Shown here in pieces: positions 50,431 to 58,853 of a stretch of DNA of 64,000 nucleotides. Numbering within the stretch: the first letter of the stretch is position 1; the number at the start of each line of letters is the position of its first letter. The notes under the pieces were generated by a model. The model had not been told where the DNA came from, did not search any database, and was given only the letters and a program-made list of their open reading frames with translations. The stretch covers positions 2,294,001 to 2,358,000 of the forward strand of contig NZ_JAFBCF010000001.1 of NCBI RefSeq assembly GCF_016907535.1, written 5' to 3'. Made by a program: the position numbers and the translations under genes. This DNA comes from Microlunatus panaciterrae (GTDB taxonomy: Bacteria > Actinomycetota > Actinomycetes > Propionibacteriales > Propionibacteriaceae).

Positions 50431-50498
50431 TTTCCCAAGTCGACTTGGGAAACTGTCACTCAGCCAGGGAGATCCTCCTAGCCCAGTGACAGTTTCCC
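50431..50498. other. Nested palindromes (possible terminator or small mobile/regulatory element)
   Basis: A perfect palindrome at 50431-50452 (half-site TTTCCCAAGTC) overlaps a hairpin with perfect 14-base arms, GGGAAACTGTCACT (50447-50460) and AGTGACAGTTTCCC (50485-50498), around a 24-base loop. The left arm can pair either within the palindrome or with the distant right arm, so two alternative folds exist. Confidence 0.8.
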
Positions 50499-50580
50499 TG
50501 GTCAGGTGGCCGCCGCAGCCGCCGGAGTTCCCCTCGACGTGTACGTGTGGGCGGCGCGGCCGGCTGAGTAGGGTGAGGCC

Positions 50581-50760
50581 ATGACTAAGTGGGAGTACGT
50601 GACCGTGCCGGTGCTGGTGCATGCGACCAAGCAGATCCTGGACAACTGGGGTGCCGACGGCTGGGAGCTGGTGCAGGTGGTGCCGGGGATGAACGCGGAG
50701 AACCTGGTGGCGTACCTGAAGCGACCGCTGCCGGGTCAGAACGCCGGGGCCGATGCGTGA
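50581..50760 (+). CDS. DUF4177-family small protein, 59 aa
   Basis: ATG 50581 opens a 59-codon frame: MTKWEYVTVPVLVHATKQIL, then GADGWELVQVVPGMNAENLV and YLKRPL. This is the DUF4177 pattern (EYxxVP...GWELVxV), a small beta-alpha protein of unknown role that precedes RidA-type genes in many actinobacteria. The stop overlaps the start of the RidA gene (GTGA), so the two are coupled. Confidence 0.85.
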   Translation: MTKWEYVTVPVLVHATKQILDNWGADGWELVQVVPGMNAENLVAYLKRPLPGQNAGADA

Positions 50761-51251
50761 GCCGACCGACCGACAGGCTGGCTGAGCTCGGCCTGGCATT
50801 GCCTCCGGTGGCCGCCCCGCTGGCGGCTTACATCCCGGCGGTCCGCACCGGGAACCTGGTGCACACCTCGGGCCAGCTGCCGATGGTGGACGGCAAGCTC
50901 ACCGTGGCCGGCAAGGTCGGCGCCGAGGTGACACCGGAGCTCGCCACCGAGGCGGCCCGGACCGCCGTGCTGAACGCGGTGGCTGCGGCGGCCGCCGAGG
51001 CGGGCGGGCTGGACCAGCTGGTCCGGGTGGTCAAGCTGGTCGTCTTCGTGGCCAGCGCCGCGAGCTTCACCGGCCAACCCCAGGTGGCCAACGGTGCCAG
51101 TGAGCTGCTCGGTGAGCTGTTCGGTGCGGCCGGCAAGCATGCCCGCAGTGCGGTCGGTGTCGCGGTGCTGCCGTTGGACGCCCCGGTCGAGGTGGAGCTG
51201 GTCGTCGAGGTGGCCGCCCAGTCCAGGATGCAGCCGGTACGCGAGGCCTGA
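50757..51251 (+). CDS. RidA/YjgF family protein
   Basis: 164 residues, GTG 50757 overlapping the DUF4177 stop. Seen: AELGLALPPVAAPLAAYIPA, GNLVHTSGQLPMVDGKLTVA, ARTAVLNAVAAAAAEAGGLD and VRVVKLVVFVASAASFTGQP. Trimeric RidA proteins usually deaminate reactive enamines, but this extended subgroup (Rv3678c-like) lacks a clear catalytic Arg near the C-terminus (end of the form LDAPVEVELVVEVAA), so the activity is uncertain. Confidence 0.9.
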   Translation: MSRPTDRLAELGLALPPVAAPLAAYIPAVRTGNLVHTSGQLPMVDGKLTVAGKVGAEVTPELATEAARTAVLNAVAAAAAEAGGLDQLVRVVKLVVFVASAASFTGQPQVANGASELLGELFGAAGKHARSAVGVAVLPLDAPVEVELVVEVAAQSRMQPVREA

Positions 51252-51256
51252 CCGGC

Positions 51257-51931
51257 ATGGGGTCGCACTCCTGGGAGGTGTTGAGCCGGCTCCCGGTCGA
51301 GGTGCCGGACGCTCTCGCCCGTCGCGCCGAGGCCTGGAGCCCGGACAGCGTGGCTGCCACCCCCGCGCTGTCGGCCAGCGTGATCCTTGTCCGCGACGGC
51401 ATAGAGGGAATCGAGACCTATCTGCTGCACCGGCACGCGCGGATGCCGTTCGCGGCCGGCATGGTGGTCTTCCCCGGCGGCAGGGTCGACCCGGCCGACG
51501 ACAGCGACGGCCGCGACCCCGTCCGCGCCTGCGCGCTCCGCGAGACGACCGAGGAGACCGGCGTCCAACTCGGCGACCACCACCTGCAGCCGTGGGCCCA
51601 CTGGATCACCCCCGAGATGGAGCCGCGGCGCTACGACACCCATTTCTTCCTGGCCGCGATGCCGCCCTTCCAGACCGCACGCGACATCTCGGGCGAGACC
51701 GACCGCGCGCTGTGGGCCAGGCCGGCCGACGCGCTCCGGCAGGCGGCCGACTCGGTGATCGCGCTGATGCCGCCGACCCTGTCCATCCTGCTGGAGCTGG
51801 CGGACGTGGGCTCGGTCAAGGGCGCCCTCAGCCTGGCCGCGGAGCGGAGAGTCGACGTGGTCCTGCCGGTCCTCACCCGGGCGGGCCGTCGTTGGGTTTT
51901 CAGCTATCCCGGGGGTGTCGACCGTGCCTGA
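51257..51931 (+). CDS. NUDIX hydrolase
   Basis: 224 residues from ATG 51257, five bases after the RidA gene. The Nudix box is GGRVDPADDSDGRDPVRACA followed by LRETTEETG, with an insertion lengthening the first loop. HARMPFAAGMVVFPGG precedes it. The C-terminal part (LMPPTLSILLELAD) is typical of the NUDT19/RNA- or CoA-type group in actinobacteria. It overlaps the next gene by 17 bases. Confidence 0.88.
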   Translation: MGSHSWEVLSRLPVEVPDALARRAEAWSPDSVAATPALSASVILVRDGIEGIETYLLHRHARMPFAAGMVVFPGGRVDPADDSDGRDPVRACALRETTEETGVQLGDHHLQPWAHWITPEMEPRRYDTHFFLAAMPPFQTARDISGETDRALWARPADALRQAADSVIALMPPTLSILLELADVGSVKGALSLAAERRVDVVLPVLTRAGRRWVFSYPGGVDRA

Positions 51932-52697
51932 TCCCTGGTACCTGTCGAGGGTGCTGGCGCCCAACCCGGGACCGATGACGCTGGAGGGGACGAACACCTG
52001 GATCGTCGGCGACCCCGGCGAAGCGCCACCGATCGTTGTCGACCCGGGGCCGTTGCACGAGGGGCACCTGCGCGCCGTGCTGGAGGCCTGTGGCGGCCGG
52101 ATCGGCACCATCGTGTTGACCCACCGTCATCCTGACCACTCCGACGGGGTGGCCCGGCTGGCGGAATTGGCGGGCTGCGACGCGCGTGCCGCCGACCCGC
52201 GGTTCCAGATCGGCTCCCGCCCGCTGGCCGACGGTGACCTCCTCGTCGCCGGCGGCACCGCGCTGACGGCGGTGGCCACCCCCGGGCACACCGATGACTC
52301 GTACTCACTGCTGCTCCAGGGTCCCGATGGGGTGGCCCGGCTGCTGACTGGGGACATGGTGCTTGGACGAGGGACCACCGTGATCACGCATCCCGGCGGC
52401 AACCTAGCCTGCTACCTCGCATCCGTCGAGCTGATGCGCCGCCTGGTCGTCGACAAGGACGTGACGGAGATCCTTCCCGGGCACGGACCGGTCGTGCGCC
52501 GACCGGCTGAGCTGCTCGACTTCTACCGCCGGCACCGGCTGGAGCGGCTGGAGCAGGTACGCGCCGCGCTGGCCGCCGGCGACCGGACCGCGGCCGAGGT
52601 GGTGGCCCGGGTGTACGCGGACGTGGACCACTCGCTCTGGCCGGCGGCGGAGCAGTCCGTGATGGCGCAGCTCAAATATCTGGCTGAGGACCCCTGA
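51915..52697 (+). CDS. Metallo-beta-lactamase-fold hydrolase
   Basis: 260 residues, GTG 51915, overlapping the NUDIX gene. Metal ligands: HRHPDHSDG (HxHxDH), [10 protein letters not shown] and GDMVLGRGT, with a C-terminal [11 protein letters not shown]-terminal winged helix ([20 protein letters not shown], then [12 protein letters not shown]) makes it a LACTB2/Rv3677c-like protein; the human LACTB2 is an RNase. It ends the DUF4177-RidA-NUDIX-MBL operon. Confidence 0.92.
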   Translation: MSTVPDPWYLSRVLAPNPGPMTLEGTNTWIVGDPGEAPPIVVDPGPLHEGHLRAVLEACGGRIGTIVLTHRHPDHSDGVARLAELAGCDARAADPRFQIGSRPLADGDLLVAGGTALTAVATPGHTDDSYSLLLQGPDGVARLLTGDMVLGRGTTVITHPGGNLACYLASVELMRRLVVDKDVTEILPGHGPVVRRPAELLDFYRRHRLERLEQVRAALAAGDRTAAEVVARVYADVDHSLWPAAEQSVMAQLKYLAEDP

Positions 52698-52964
52698 CGG
52701 TCTTCCGGCAGCCTGGTCACGACAGGATAACGATTTCACAGGGGATGCGTGTCCGGTGCTTGCCGATTTGCCGGCGCCCAGAGATCACTCGCTAGTATCT
52801 GGGGCGCACGGCGGTCATCGGCCGTGCGGTTGTCTGCACGGGCACCGCGGCGCGGTCCGCTCGGCTGCTCAAGTCTCGGGGGAGTCTGCACAATGTCTAC
52901 GCACCATGGCGCCTGCGCGCGCCTCCTGGACCGCGCTCCGTTGGTACGACAGGGGGCCAACCCA

Positions 52965-52970
52965 TAGCCT
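52965..52970 (+). promoter_or_regulatory. -10 element for trhO
   Basis: TAGCCT, 10 bases before ATG 52981, implying a very short leader. The remaining gap 52698-52964 has no supported gene. Confidence 0.35.
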
Positions 52971-52980
52971 GAGTACCGCT

Positions 52981-53871
52981 ATGGCCATCCACAAGCTGCT
53001 GCTGTTCTACAAGTTCACGCCGATCGTCGCCCCCCAGGCGATCAGGCTGTGGCAGCGCGAGCTGTGTGACCGCCTCGGGCTCAAGGGCCGGATCATCATC
53101 TCCTCCCACGGTCTCAACGGGACCGTGGGAGGAGAGGTCCGTGCCATCAAGCAGTACACCCGCAGCACCCGTGAGTACCCAGCCTTCAGCGACATCGACT
53201 TCAAGTGGAGCGACGGTACGGCCAGCGACTTTCCGCGGCTGAGTGTCAAGGTCCGCGACGAGGTCGTCACCTTCGGCGCCCCAGACGAGCTGCGGGTGGA
53301 CGATCGCGGAGTGGTGGGTGGCGGTCGACACCTGAAACCGGACGAGCTGCACGCCCTGGTGGCTGAGCGCGGCGACCAGGTCGCCTTCTTCGACGGGCGC
53401 AACACCTTCGAGGCCGAGATCGGCCGCTTCAAGGATGCGGTCGTGCCTGCGGCGACCACCACCCGCGACCTGGTGCAGGAACTCGACAGCGGCAAGTTCG
53501 ATCACCTCAAGGACCGACCGGTCGTCACCTACTGCACCGGCGGGGTTCGCTGCGAGGTGCTCTCGTCGATGATGATCAACCGGGGTTTCTCGGAGGTCTA
53601 CCAGCTCGACGGTGGGATCGTCCGCTACGGCGAGCAGTACGGAGACCGCGGGCTGTGGCAGGGCGCGCTGTATGTCTTCGACAACCGGATCAAGATCAAC
53701 TTCTCTGAGGACGCGGTCATCATCGGTCGGTGCGAGGTCTGCGCCGAACCGACGGAGGACTACCGCGACTGCGTGGCGGATCGATGCAAGGGCCGGGCGT
53801 TGCTGTGCGACGACTGTGCCTCGACAGCACTCTGCGAGCGACACCGCAGTGCGCGCGCCGGAGCCGCCTGA
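52981..53871 (+). CDS. trhO: tRNA uridine(34) hydroxylase TrhO (rhodanese domain)
   Basis: 296 residues from ATG 52981. Layout: N-terminal acylphosphatase-like domain ([34 protein letters not shown]), rhodanese domain with the active Cys in [10 protein letters not shown] (about residue 185), and a C-terminal Cys-rich part ([20 protein letters not shown]). The family (YceA) makes 5-hydroxyuridine at tRNA position 34 using molecular oxygen. It is a single gene before the HtrA-like protease. Confidence 0.93.
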   Translation: MAIHKLLLFYKFTPIVAPQAIRLWQRELCDRLGLKGRIIISSHGLNGTVGGEVRAIKQYTRSTREYPAFSDIDFKWSDGTASDFPRLSVKVRDEVVTFGAPDELRVDDRGVVGGGRHLKPDELHALVAERGDQVAFFDGRNTFEAEIGRFKDAVVPAATTTRDLVQELDSGKFDHLKDRPVVTYCTGGVRCEVLSSMMINRGFSEVYQLDGGIVRYGEQYGDRGLWQGALYVFDNRIKINFSEDAVIIGRCEVCAEPTEDYRDCVADRCKGRALLCDDCASTALCERHRSARAGAA

Positions 53872-53960
53872 CTCCTCCATTTCGCCCCCAATCCAGGTCC
53901 GTAGGTGCCTCATCGAAGATGCACAGGTGAGGCACAGGGTCGGCGGGCATCGTCGAAGAC

Positions 53961-55307
53961 ATGAACAACGACGAGCACAGCGGACTGAACACACCCCCTT
54001 TCGGCCACGTCGCGCACGGCGGACCTCTCGACCAGCGCGACAGGGCTGCCGGCCATCCCGACCCGGGGTCAGGGTTCAACACCGGCCCCGACGTCGGCCC
54101 CGGCTTCGTTCCTCCCGGTGGGCACCCCTTCCCGCACCAGCACTCCGATCATCAGCCGACCCAGGTGTTCCCGGCCGGCCCCGATGAGTCCCGTGCGCGA
54201 GCGACCTCCCCGGTAGCCGTGCTGGAGCGACCGAGGCGCCGAATGGGCAGCCTCATTGCGGCGGTGACCCTCTCGGCGCTGGTCGGTGCCGGCACCGGCA
54301 TCGGTTCCTTCGCGTACGCGACGCACTCCGACAGCGTCCAGGTCCCGATCAGGGTGACGACCGCGCCCGCGGCCAAGACGGCCGTCCTGAACGGGACGAT
54401 CTCAGCCGCGGCAGCCAAGATCGAGCCGTCGGTCGTCACCATCACCGTCCAGGGAGCGCAGGCCGAGGACATCGGCACCGGCATCGTCCTGGACACCGCC
54501 GGCCACATCCTGACGAACTGGCATGTGGTCGAGGCAGCCGCCAAGAACGGCAAGATCACCGTCACGCTCCATGACGGTCAGACCGCCACCGCCGCCCTGA
54601 TCGGATCGTCCAGCACCAATGACCTGGCAGTGATCAAGGTCGACGGGGTCAAGAACCTGGTGCCGGTCGTGTTCGCCAAGTCGTCCTCGGTTGTTGTCGG
54701 CCAGAGTGTGGTGGCGGCCGGTGCACCGCTCGGCCTGTCCGAGACGATCACCAGCGGGATCGTCTCCAACACCGCCCGGCCGGTGCGCTCCGGCGTCGAC
54801 GGCAACGCGGTCTATCTGGCCGTTCAGACCGACACGGCGATCAACCCTGGCAACTCTGGTGGACCGTTGGTCGACCTGAACGGCTCCGTGCTGGGCATCA
54901 ACTCCTCAATCGCCAGCACCGGCTCCGGCCAGGGCCAGGGCAGCCAGTCGGGAAGCATCGGCATCGGGTTCGCCATCCCGGCCGACGTGGCCAGCCGCGT
55001 CGCAGGAGACATCATCGCCCATGGCACCTCACCGGATGCGGTGATGGGGGTCAGCGTGGCCGGCAGCGACAGCACCGACCCGACGGCGACCGGCGTGGCC
55101 CTGCAGTCGGTGACCAAGGGGAGTGCGGCGGACAAGGCGGGGCTGCGGGCCGGTGACGTGATCACCAAGGTCAACGACTTCGACACCACCAGCGCCGACG
55201 GCCTGATCGCAGCCACCCGGTTCTACGCGCCAGGCAGCACCGTCACCGTCACCTACCAGCGCAGCGGTGCCACCGACACCACCCGGGTGACACTCGGCTC
55301 GCGTTAG
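53961..55307 (+). CDS. HtrA/DegP-type serine protease with PDZ domain
   Basis: 448 residues. A Pro/His-rich cytoplasmic start of about 93 residues precedes one membrane helix (LIAAVTLSALVGAGTGIGSF). The protease domain outside the membrane has the triad His about 188 (LTNWHVVEA), Asp about 221 (TNDLAVIKVD) and Ser about 299 (NPGNSGGPLVD). A PDZ domain (residues ~355-440; GSAADKAGLRAGDVITKVND) ends it. It degrades or refolds damaged envelope proteins. It converges on crp with a three-base gap. In mycobacteria the protease in this neighbourhood is MarP, which this is not (one helix, no CvpA part). Confidence 0.9.
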   Translation: MNNDEHSGLNTPPFGHVAHGGPLDQRDRAAGHPDPGSGFNTGPDVGPGFVPPGGHPFPHQHSDHQPTQVFPAGPDESRARATSPVAVLERPRRRMGSLIAAVTLSALVGAGTGIGSFAYATHSDSVQVPIRVTTAPAAKTAVLNGTISAAAAKIEPSVVTITVQGAQAEDIGTGIVLDTAGHILTNWHVVEAAAKNGKITVTLHDGQTATAALIGSSSTNDLAVIKVDGVKNLVPVVFAKSSSVVVGQSVVAAGAPLGLSETITSGIVSNTARPVRSGVDGNAVYLAVQTDTAINPGNSGGPLVDLNGSVLGINSSIASTGSGQGQGSQSGSIGIGFAIPADVASRVAGDIIAHGTSPDAVMGVSVAGSDSTDPTATGVALQSVTKGSAADKAGLRAGDVITKVNDFDTTSADGLIAATRFYAPGSTVTVTYQRSGATDTTRVTLGSR

Positions 55308-55310
55308 CGG

Positions 55311-55988
55311 TCAGCGGGCCCGACGCTCGACCCGGTCCACATCGATCAGGGTCACCGAGCGGGGCTCCAGCCTGATCCAACCACGGGCGGCGAAGTCGGC
55401 GAGCGCCTTGTTGACCGTCTCCCGGGAGGCCCCGACCAGTTGGGCCAGCTCCTCCTGGGTGAGGTCGTGATGGACATGGATCCCGTCGTCCTTGCGTTCA
55501 CCGAACCGGGTCGCGAGGTCCAGCAGCGCCTTCGCCACCCGGCCAGGGACATCGGAGAAGACCAGGTCGGCGACCACGTCATTGGCACGCCGGAGCCGGG
55601 CCGCCAACTGGCCCAGGAGACCGCGAGCCACCTCGGGTCGACCCGTCAACCAGGTCATCAGCTCGTCATGCTCGAGAGTCCGGAGCTCACAGTTGGTCAC
55701 CGCGGTCGCGGTCGTCGATCGGGGTCCAGGGTCGAACAGCGACAGCTCGCCGAACATCTGCCCCGGACCGAGCACGGCGAGCAGGTTCTCCCGTCCGGCG
55801 GACCCGCTGCGGCCGAGCTTGATCTTGCCCTTCACCACCACGTACAACCGGTCCTCGAGCTCACCCTCGTGGAAGAGGATCTCGCCCTTGCTGAGTCTGA
55901 TCGTCCCCATCGCCGCGGACAGCGCCGAAGCAGCCTCGTCTTCCAGCCCCTTGAAGAGCGGGGCTTGCTTCAAGACTTCCGGGTCCAC
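55311..55988 (-). CDS. crp: Crp/Fnr-family regulator (Crp/GlxR)
   Basis: 225 residues from GTG 55988, with a perfect AGGAGG four bases upstream. cAMP-binding beta-roll: [40 protein letters not shown]. The C-terminal winged helix is [20 protein letters not shown]. No Cys cluster, so cAMP-type rather than Fnr. Orthologous position to M. tuberculosis Rv3676 (crp), next to nth. A global regulator of carbon and energy genes in actinobacteria; its targets here are unknown. Confidence 0.95.
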   Translation of the reverse strand: MDPEVLKQAPLFKGLEDEAASALSAAMGTIRLSKGEILFHEGELEDRLYVVVKGKIKLGRSGSAGRENLLAVLGPGQMFGELSLFDPGPRSTTATAVTNCELRTLEHDELMTWLTGRPEVARGLLGQLAARLRRANDVVADLVFSDVPGRVAKALLDLATRFGERKDDGIHVHHDLTQEELAQLVGASRETVNKALADFAARGWIRLEPRSVTLIDVDRVERRAR

Positions 55989-56108
55989 GCATCCTCCTGG
56001 CATCCAGACGAACTGTCGGCCCAAGGCTACCGTCGAATGTCGGGCAATGGCAGGAAACGGGTTCCCTGCCCCTCGTCCGAGGGCGTACGGGCTTCGACAC
56101 GCCTCACG

Positions 56109-56114
56109 TAGGCT
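56109..56114 (+). promoter_or_regulatory. -10 element for nth (leaderless)
   Basis: TAGGCT ends seven bases before ATG 56122. Confidence 0.4.
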
Positions 56115-56121
56115 GGCCCTT

Positions 56122-56856
56122 ATGAGCACAACCGCGGCGGCCAAACCAGAGATCGCATCGATGGACAAGACCCGGACCGCCCTGGTGCGCCGGGCTCGCA
56201 CCATCAACCGCACTCTCGCCGCGACGTATCCCCAGGCCCACTGCGAGCTCGACTTCGGCACCCCCCTCGAACTGTTGGTGGCCACCATCCTGTCCGCCCA
56301 GTCGACCGACAAGCGGGTCAACCTGGTGACGCCGGTGCTGTTCGCGCGCTACCCGAACGCGGCTGCCTACGCCGGTGCCGACCGGGCCGAGCTGGAGGAG
56401 CTGCTCAAGCCGACCGGGTTCTTCCGCGCCAAGACCGACGCTCTGCTCAAGCTGGGCGCTGCCCTGGTGGAACGGTTCGACGGGCAGGTCCCGGGTAACC
56501 TCGCCGATCTCGTCTCACTGCCGGGTGTCGGCCGGAAGACCGCCAACGTCGTGCTGGGCAACGCCTTCGGGGTGCCGGGAATCACCGTCGACACCCACTT
56601 CGGCCGGCTGGTCCGGCGGTTCGGCTGGACCACCGAGACGGACCCGGACAAGGTGGAGGCCGAGGTCGGCGCGTTGTTCGAGCGGCGTGACTGGACCCAG
56701 CTCTCCCACAACCTGATCTGGCATGGTCGGCGGCGCTGCCATGCCCGCAACCCCGCCTGCGGCGCCTGCCCGGTGGCGCGCTGGTGTCCCGCTTTCGGTG
56801 AGGGGGAGACTGACCCGAAGAAGGCCGCCAAGCTCGTCCGGGAGCCGCGCGGATGA
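56122..56856 (+). CDS. nth: Endonuclease III
   Basis: 244 residues. Excises oxidised pyrimidines and cuts abasic sites. Seen: [20 protein letters not shown], the helix-hairpin-helix [17 protein letters not shown] with its catalytic Lys, the catalytic Asp in TVDTHFGRL, and the [4Fe-4S] ligands [17 protein letters not shown]. Starts at ATG 56122 with a leaderless box; the ORF runs on upstream but without family match. Its stop overlaps the TlpA-like gene by four bases. Confidence 0.96.
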   Translation: MSTTAAAKPEIASMDKTRTALVRRARTINRTLAATYPQAHCELDFGTPLELLVATILSAQSTDKRVNLVTPVLFARYPNAAAYAGADRAELEELLKPTGFFRAKTDALLKLGAALVERFDGQVPGNLADLVSLPGVGRKTANVVLGNAFGVPGITVDTHFGRLVRRFGWTTETDPDKVEAEVGALFERRDWTQLSHNLIWHGRRRCHARNPACGACPVARWCPAFGEGETDPKKAAKLVREPRG

Positions 56857-57491
56857 GGTTGCGTCGCAGCTCGGGGCTCGTCCTCGGCCTGTTGCTGTTG
56901 CTCGCCGGCTGCGGTCAACCAGCCGTCACCAGAGGTGCCGGGCCGGCGTCGTCGACCGGCTTGGCCGCACCGGCGACCACCCCGGCAACCGGGGAGCTGT
57001 CGGCGGCCAAGAAGAAGGCAGCCATCGAGGACTGCCCGGCTTCCGACCCGTCCGTGCCCGCACACCAGCAGGGTCTGCCCGACCTGGTCCTTCAGTGCCT
57101 CGGCGGCGGCCGACCGGTGCGGCTGGCCGGGTTGCGGGGCCGGCCGATGATGATCAACATCTGGGCCCAGTGGTGTCCGCCATGCCGGCAGGAGGCTCCT
57201 TTCATCTCCGAGGTGGCGCAGCAGAAGCAGGACCGGCTGCTGGTCCTCGGCGTCGACTATGCCGATCCGAGACCCGAGCTGGCGATCGAGTTCGCCCAGC
57301 TGTCAGGGTGGCGGTTCCCGCAGCTCGTCGACCAGGATCATGCCCTGAAGGACCCGCTGAAGATCATCGGGCCGCCGCAGACGTTGTTCGTCGACGCGCA
57401 AGGGGTCGTGGTCTACCGTCACTCGGGCCCGTTCAGTTCCGCAGAACAGATCCGGGAACTTGCCCAGACCCATCTGGGGGTGACGCTGTGA
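56853..57491 (+). CDS. TlpA/ResA-like thiol-disulfide oxidoreductase lipoprotein
   Basis: 212 residues. Lipoprotein signal with lipobox LLAGC (Cys20). After a Thr/Ala/Pro linker, the thioredoxin domain shows [17 protein letters not shown] (active CPPC) and a cis-Pro region [11 protein letters not shown]. Extracytoplasmic redox protein, probably for cytochrome maturation or envelope disulfide reduction; matches Rv3673c by position. Coupled to nth (ATGA overlap) and to the NUDIX gene (GTGA overlap). Confidence 0.93.
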   Translation: MRLRRSSGLVLGLLLLLAGCGQPAVTRGAGPASSTGLAAPATTPATGELSAAKKKAAIEDCPASDPSVPAHQQGLPDLVLQCLGGGRPVRLAGLRGRPMMINIWAQWCPPCRQEAPFISEVAQQKQDRLLVLGVDYADPRPELAIEFAQLSGWRFPQLVDQDHALKDPLKIIGPPQTLFVDAQGVVVYRHSGPFSSAEQIRELAQTHLGVTL

Positions 57492-58174
57492 GCAGCGGCG
57501 ACCCAGCCGAGCTGCCCGGCTGGCTGCAGCCACTGCAGTCGGCCCTGGCCGACGCCCAGCGGCTGGAGCGACTTCGGTCACTGCGGCCCGGTGTCGGGGC
57601 CCGGCAGGCGGCGGTCCTGATCTTGATCGGGGAGACCGACCAGGGACCGGACCTGCTGTTCGTCGAGCGGGCTGCAACCATGCGGTCACATCCCGGACAG
57701 ATCGCCTTTCCCGGCGGAGGTGCCGACCAGGCTGATGTTGATCTTGCTGCGACCGCGGTTCGGGAGGCGGTGGAGGAGACCGGGGTGGAACCTTCGGGGA
57801 TCGAGGTCTTCGGGTCGCTGCCGACCGCGCACGTGGCGGTGAGCGGCTACGACGTCACTCCGGTCACCGCCTGGTGGCGCCAACCCAGCCCGGTAGCTGC
57901 CGCGGACCCTCGTGAGGTCGCCTCGGTCCATCGGGTCGGCGTACACGAGCTCAGCGATCCGGCCAGCAGGGTGCAGGTGCGGCACCCTTCGGGCTATACC
58001 GGGCCGGCCTTTGAGGTTCACGACCTCTTCATCTGGGGCCTCACCGCCCACTTCGTCGACGGCCTGCTCGACCTTGCCGGTTGGCAGACCGCGTGGGACA
58101 AGACCAGGATGGCCTCGATTCCCGAGCGCTATCTCACCGACAGTCGATCCCGAAGGGGTAACGATGCCTACTGA
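57488..58174 (+). CDS. NUDIX hydrolase, CoA pyrophosphatase type
   Basis: 228 residues, GTG 57488. Seen: RSHPGQIAFPGGGADQADVD, the CoA-hydrolase motif before the Nudix helix, then ATAVREAVEETGVEP and LPTAHVAVSGYDVTPVTAWW. The C-terminus ends IWGLTAHFVDGLLDLAGW. The NudL/Rv3672c-type enzyme cleaves CoA and its derivatives. It is the third gene of nth-tlpA-nudix; the HD gene start lies inside its last 11 bases. Confidence 0.93.
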   Translation: MSSGDPAELPGWLQPLQSALADAQRLERLRSLRPGVGARQAAVLILIGETDQGPDLLFVERAATMRSHPGQIAFPGGGADQADVDLAATAVREAVEETGVEPSGIEVFGSLPTAHVAVSGYDVTPVTAWWRQPSPVAAADPREVASVHRVGVHELSDPASRVQVRHPSGYTGPAFEVHDLFIWGLTAHFVDGLLDLAGWQTAWDKTRMASIPERYLTDSRSRRGNDAY

Positions 58175-58853
58175 CCTGACCGCACTCGAAGAGGAGCTGC
58201 TGGAAGCCTGGGAGCGGAACCTCCCAGGTCAGCGGCAACTGGGGGCCGCGTTGCTGGCTCGCTATGCCGAGCCTCACCGTCGCTACCACACGACGGAGCA
58301 CCTGGCGATGGTGCTGAGGAGGATCGAGGAGTTCGCCGACCAAGATCATGACCTGTTCCTGGTTCGGTTGGCCGCCTGGTTCCACGACGCTGTCTACGCG
58401 GTTCCGGAAGGACAGGTCAGCAACGAAGAGGCATCCGCACGGCTGACCATCCGCGAGCTGGGGCGGACCGGTCTGGAGCAGGAGGACCTGAATGAGGTCG
58501 CCCGCCTGGTCCGGGTCACTGCCACCCACCAGCCCAGCTCGCAGGACCGGAACGGTGACCTGCTCTGCGACGCCGACCTGGCCATCCTGGCGGCACCGGC
58601 CGAGGAGTACCGCCGCTACGTCGAGGACATCACCGCCGAGTACGCGCACGTCGACCGGCTCGACTTCATCCTCGGCCGCCATGATCTCTTGACCACCCTC
58701 TCGGACGGTGACATCTTTCGTACTGCGAAGGGTCGGCGACTGTTGCCGCAGGCCCGTACCAATCTGGAGACCGAGCTGGCTGCACTCGAGCGCCAGTACC
58801 GTGACCTCGCGGGCGACCAGGCCGCAGAAGACCTCTGGCAGGAGCGACGATGA
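58164..58853 (+). CDS. HD-domain phosphohydrolase-like protein
   Basis: 229 residues from ATG 58164 with AAGGGG upstream. Metal-binding HD motif: RRYHTTEHLAMVL (His-His), AAWFHDAVYAVP (HD), and a later Asp in LLCDADLAIL. The arrangement YH..H...HD...D is that of small predicted metal-dependent phosphohydrolases. Substrate unknown. It overlaps the NUDIX gene by 11 bases and the glucosidase gene by four (ATGA), so it lies in the same operon. Confidence 0.88.
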   Translation: MPTDLTALEEELLEAWERNLPGQRQLGAALLARYAEPHRRYHTTEHLAMVLRRIEEFADQDHDLFLVRLAAWFHDAVYAVPEGQVSNEEASARLTIRELGRTGLEQEDLNEVARLVRVTATHQPSSQDRNGDLLCDADLAILAAPAEEYRRYVEDITAEYAHVDRLDFILGRHDLLTTLSDGDIFRTAKGRRLLPQARTNLETELAALERQYRDLAGDQAAEDLWQERR

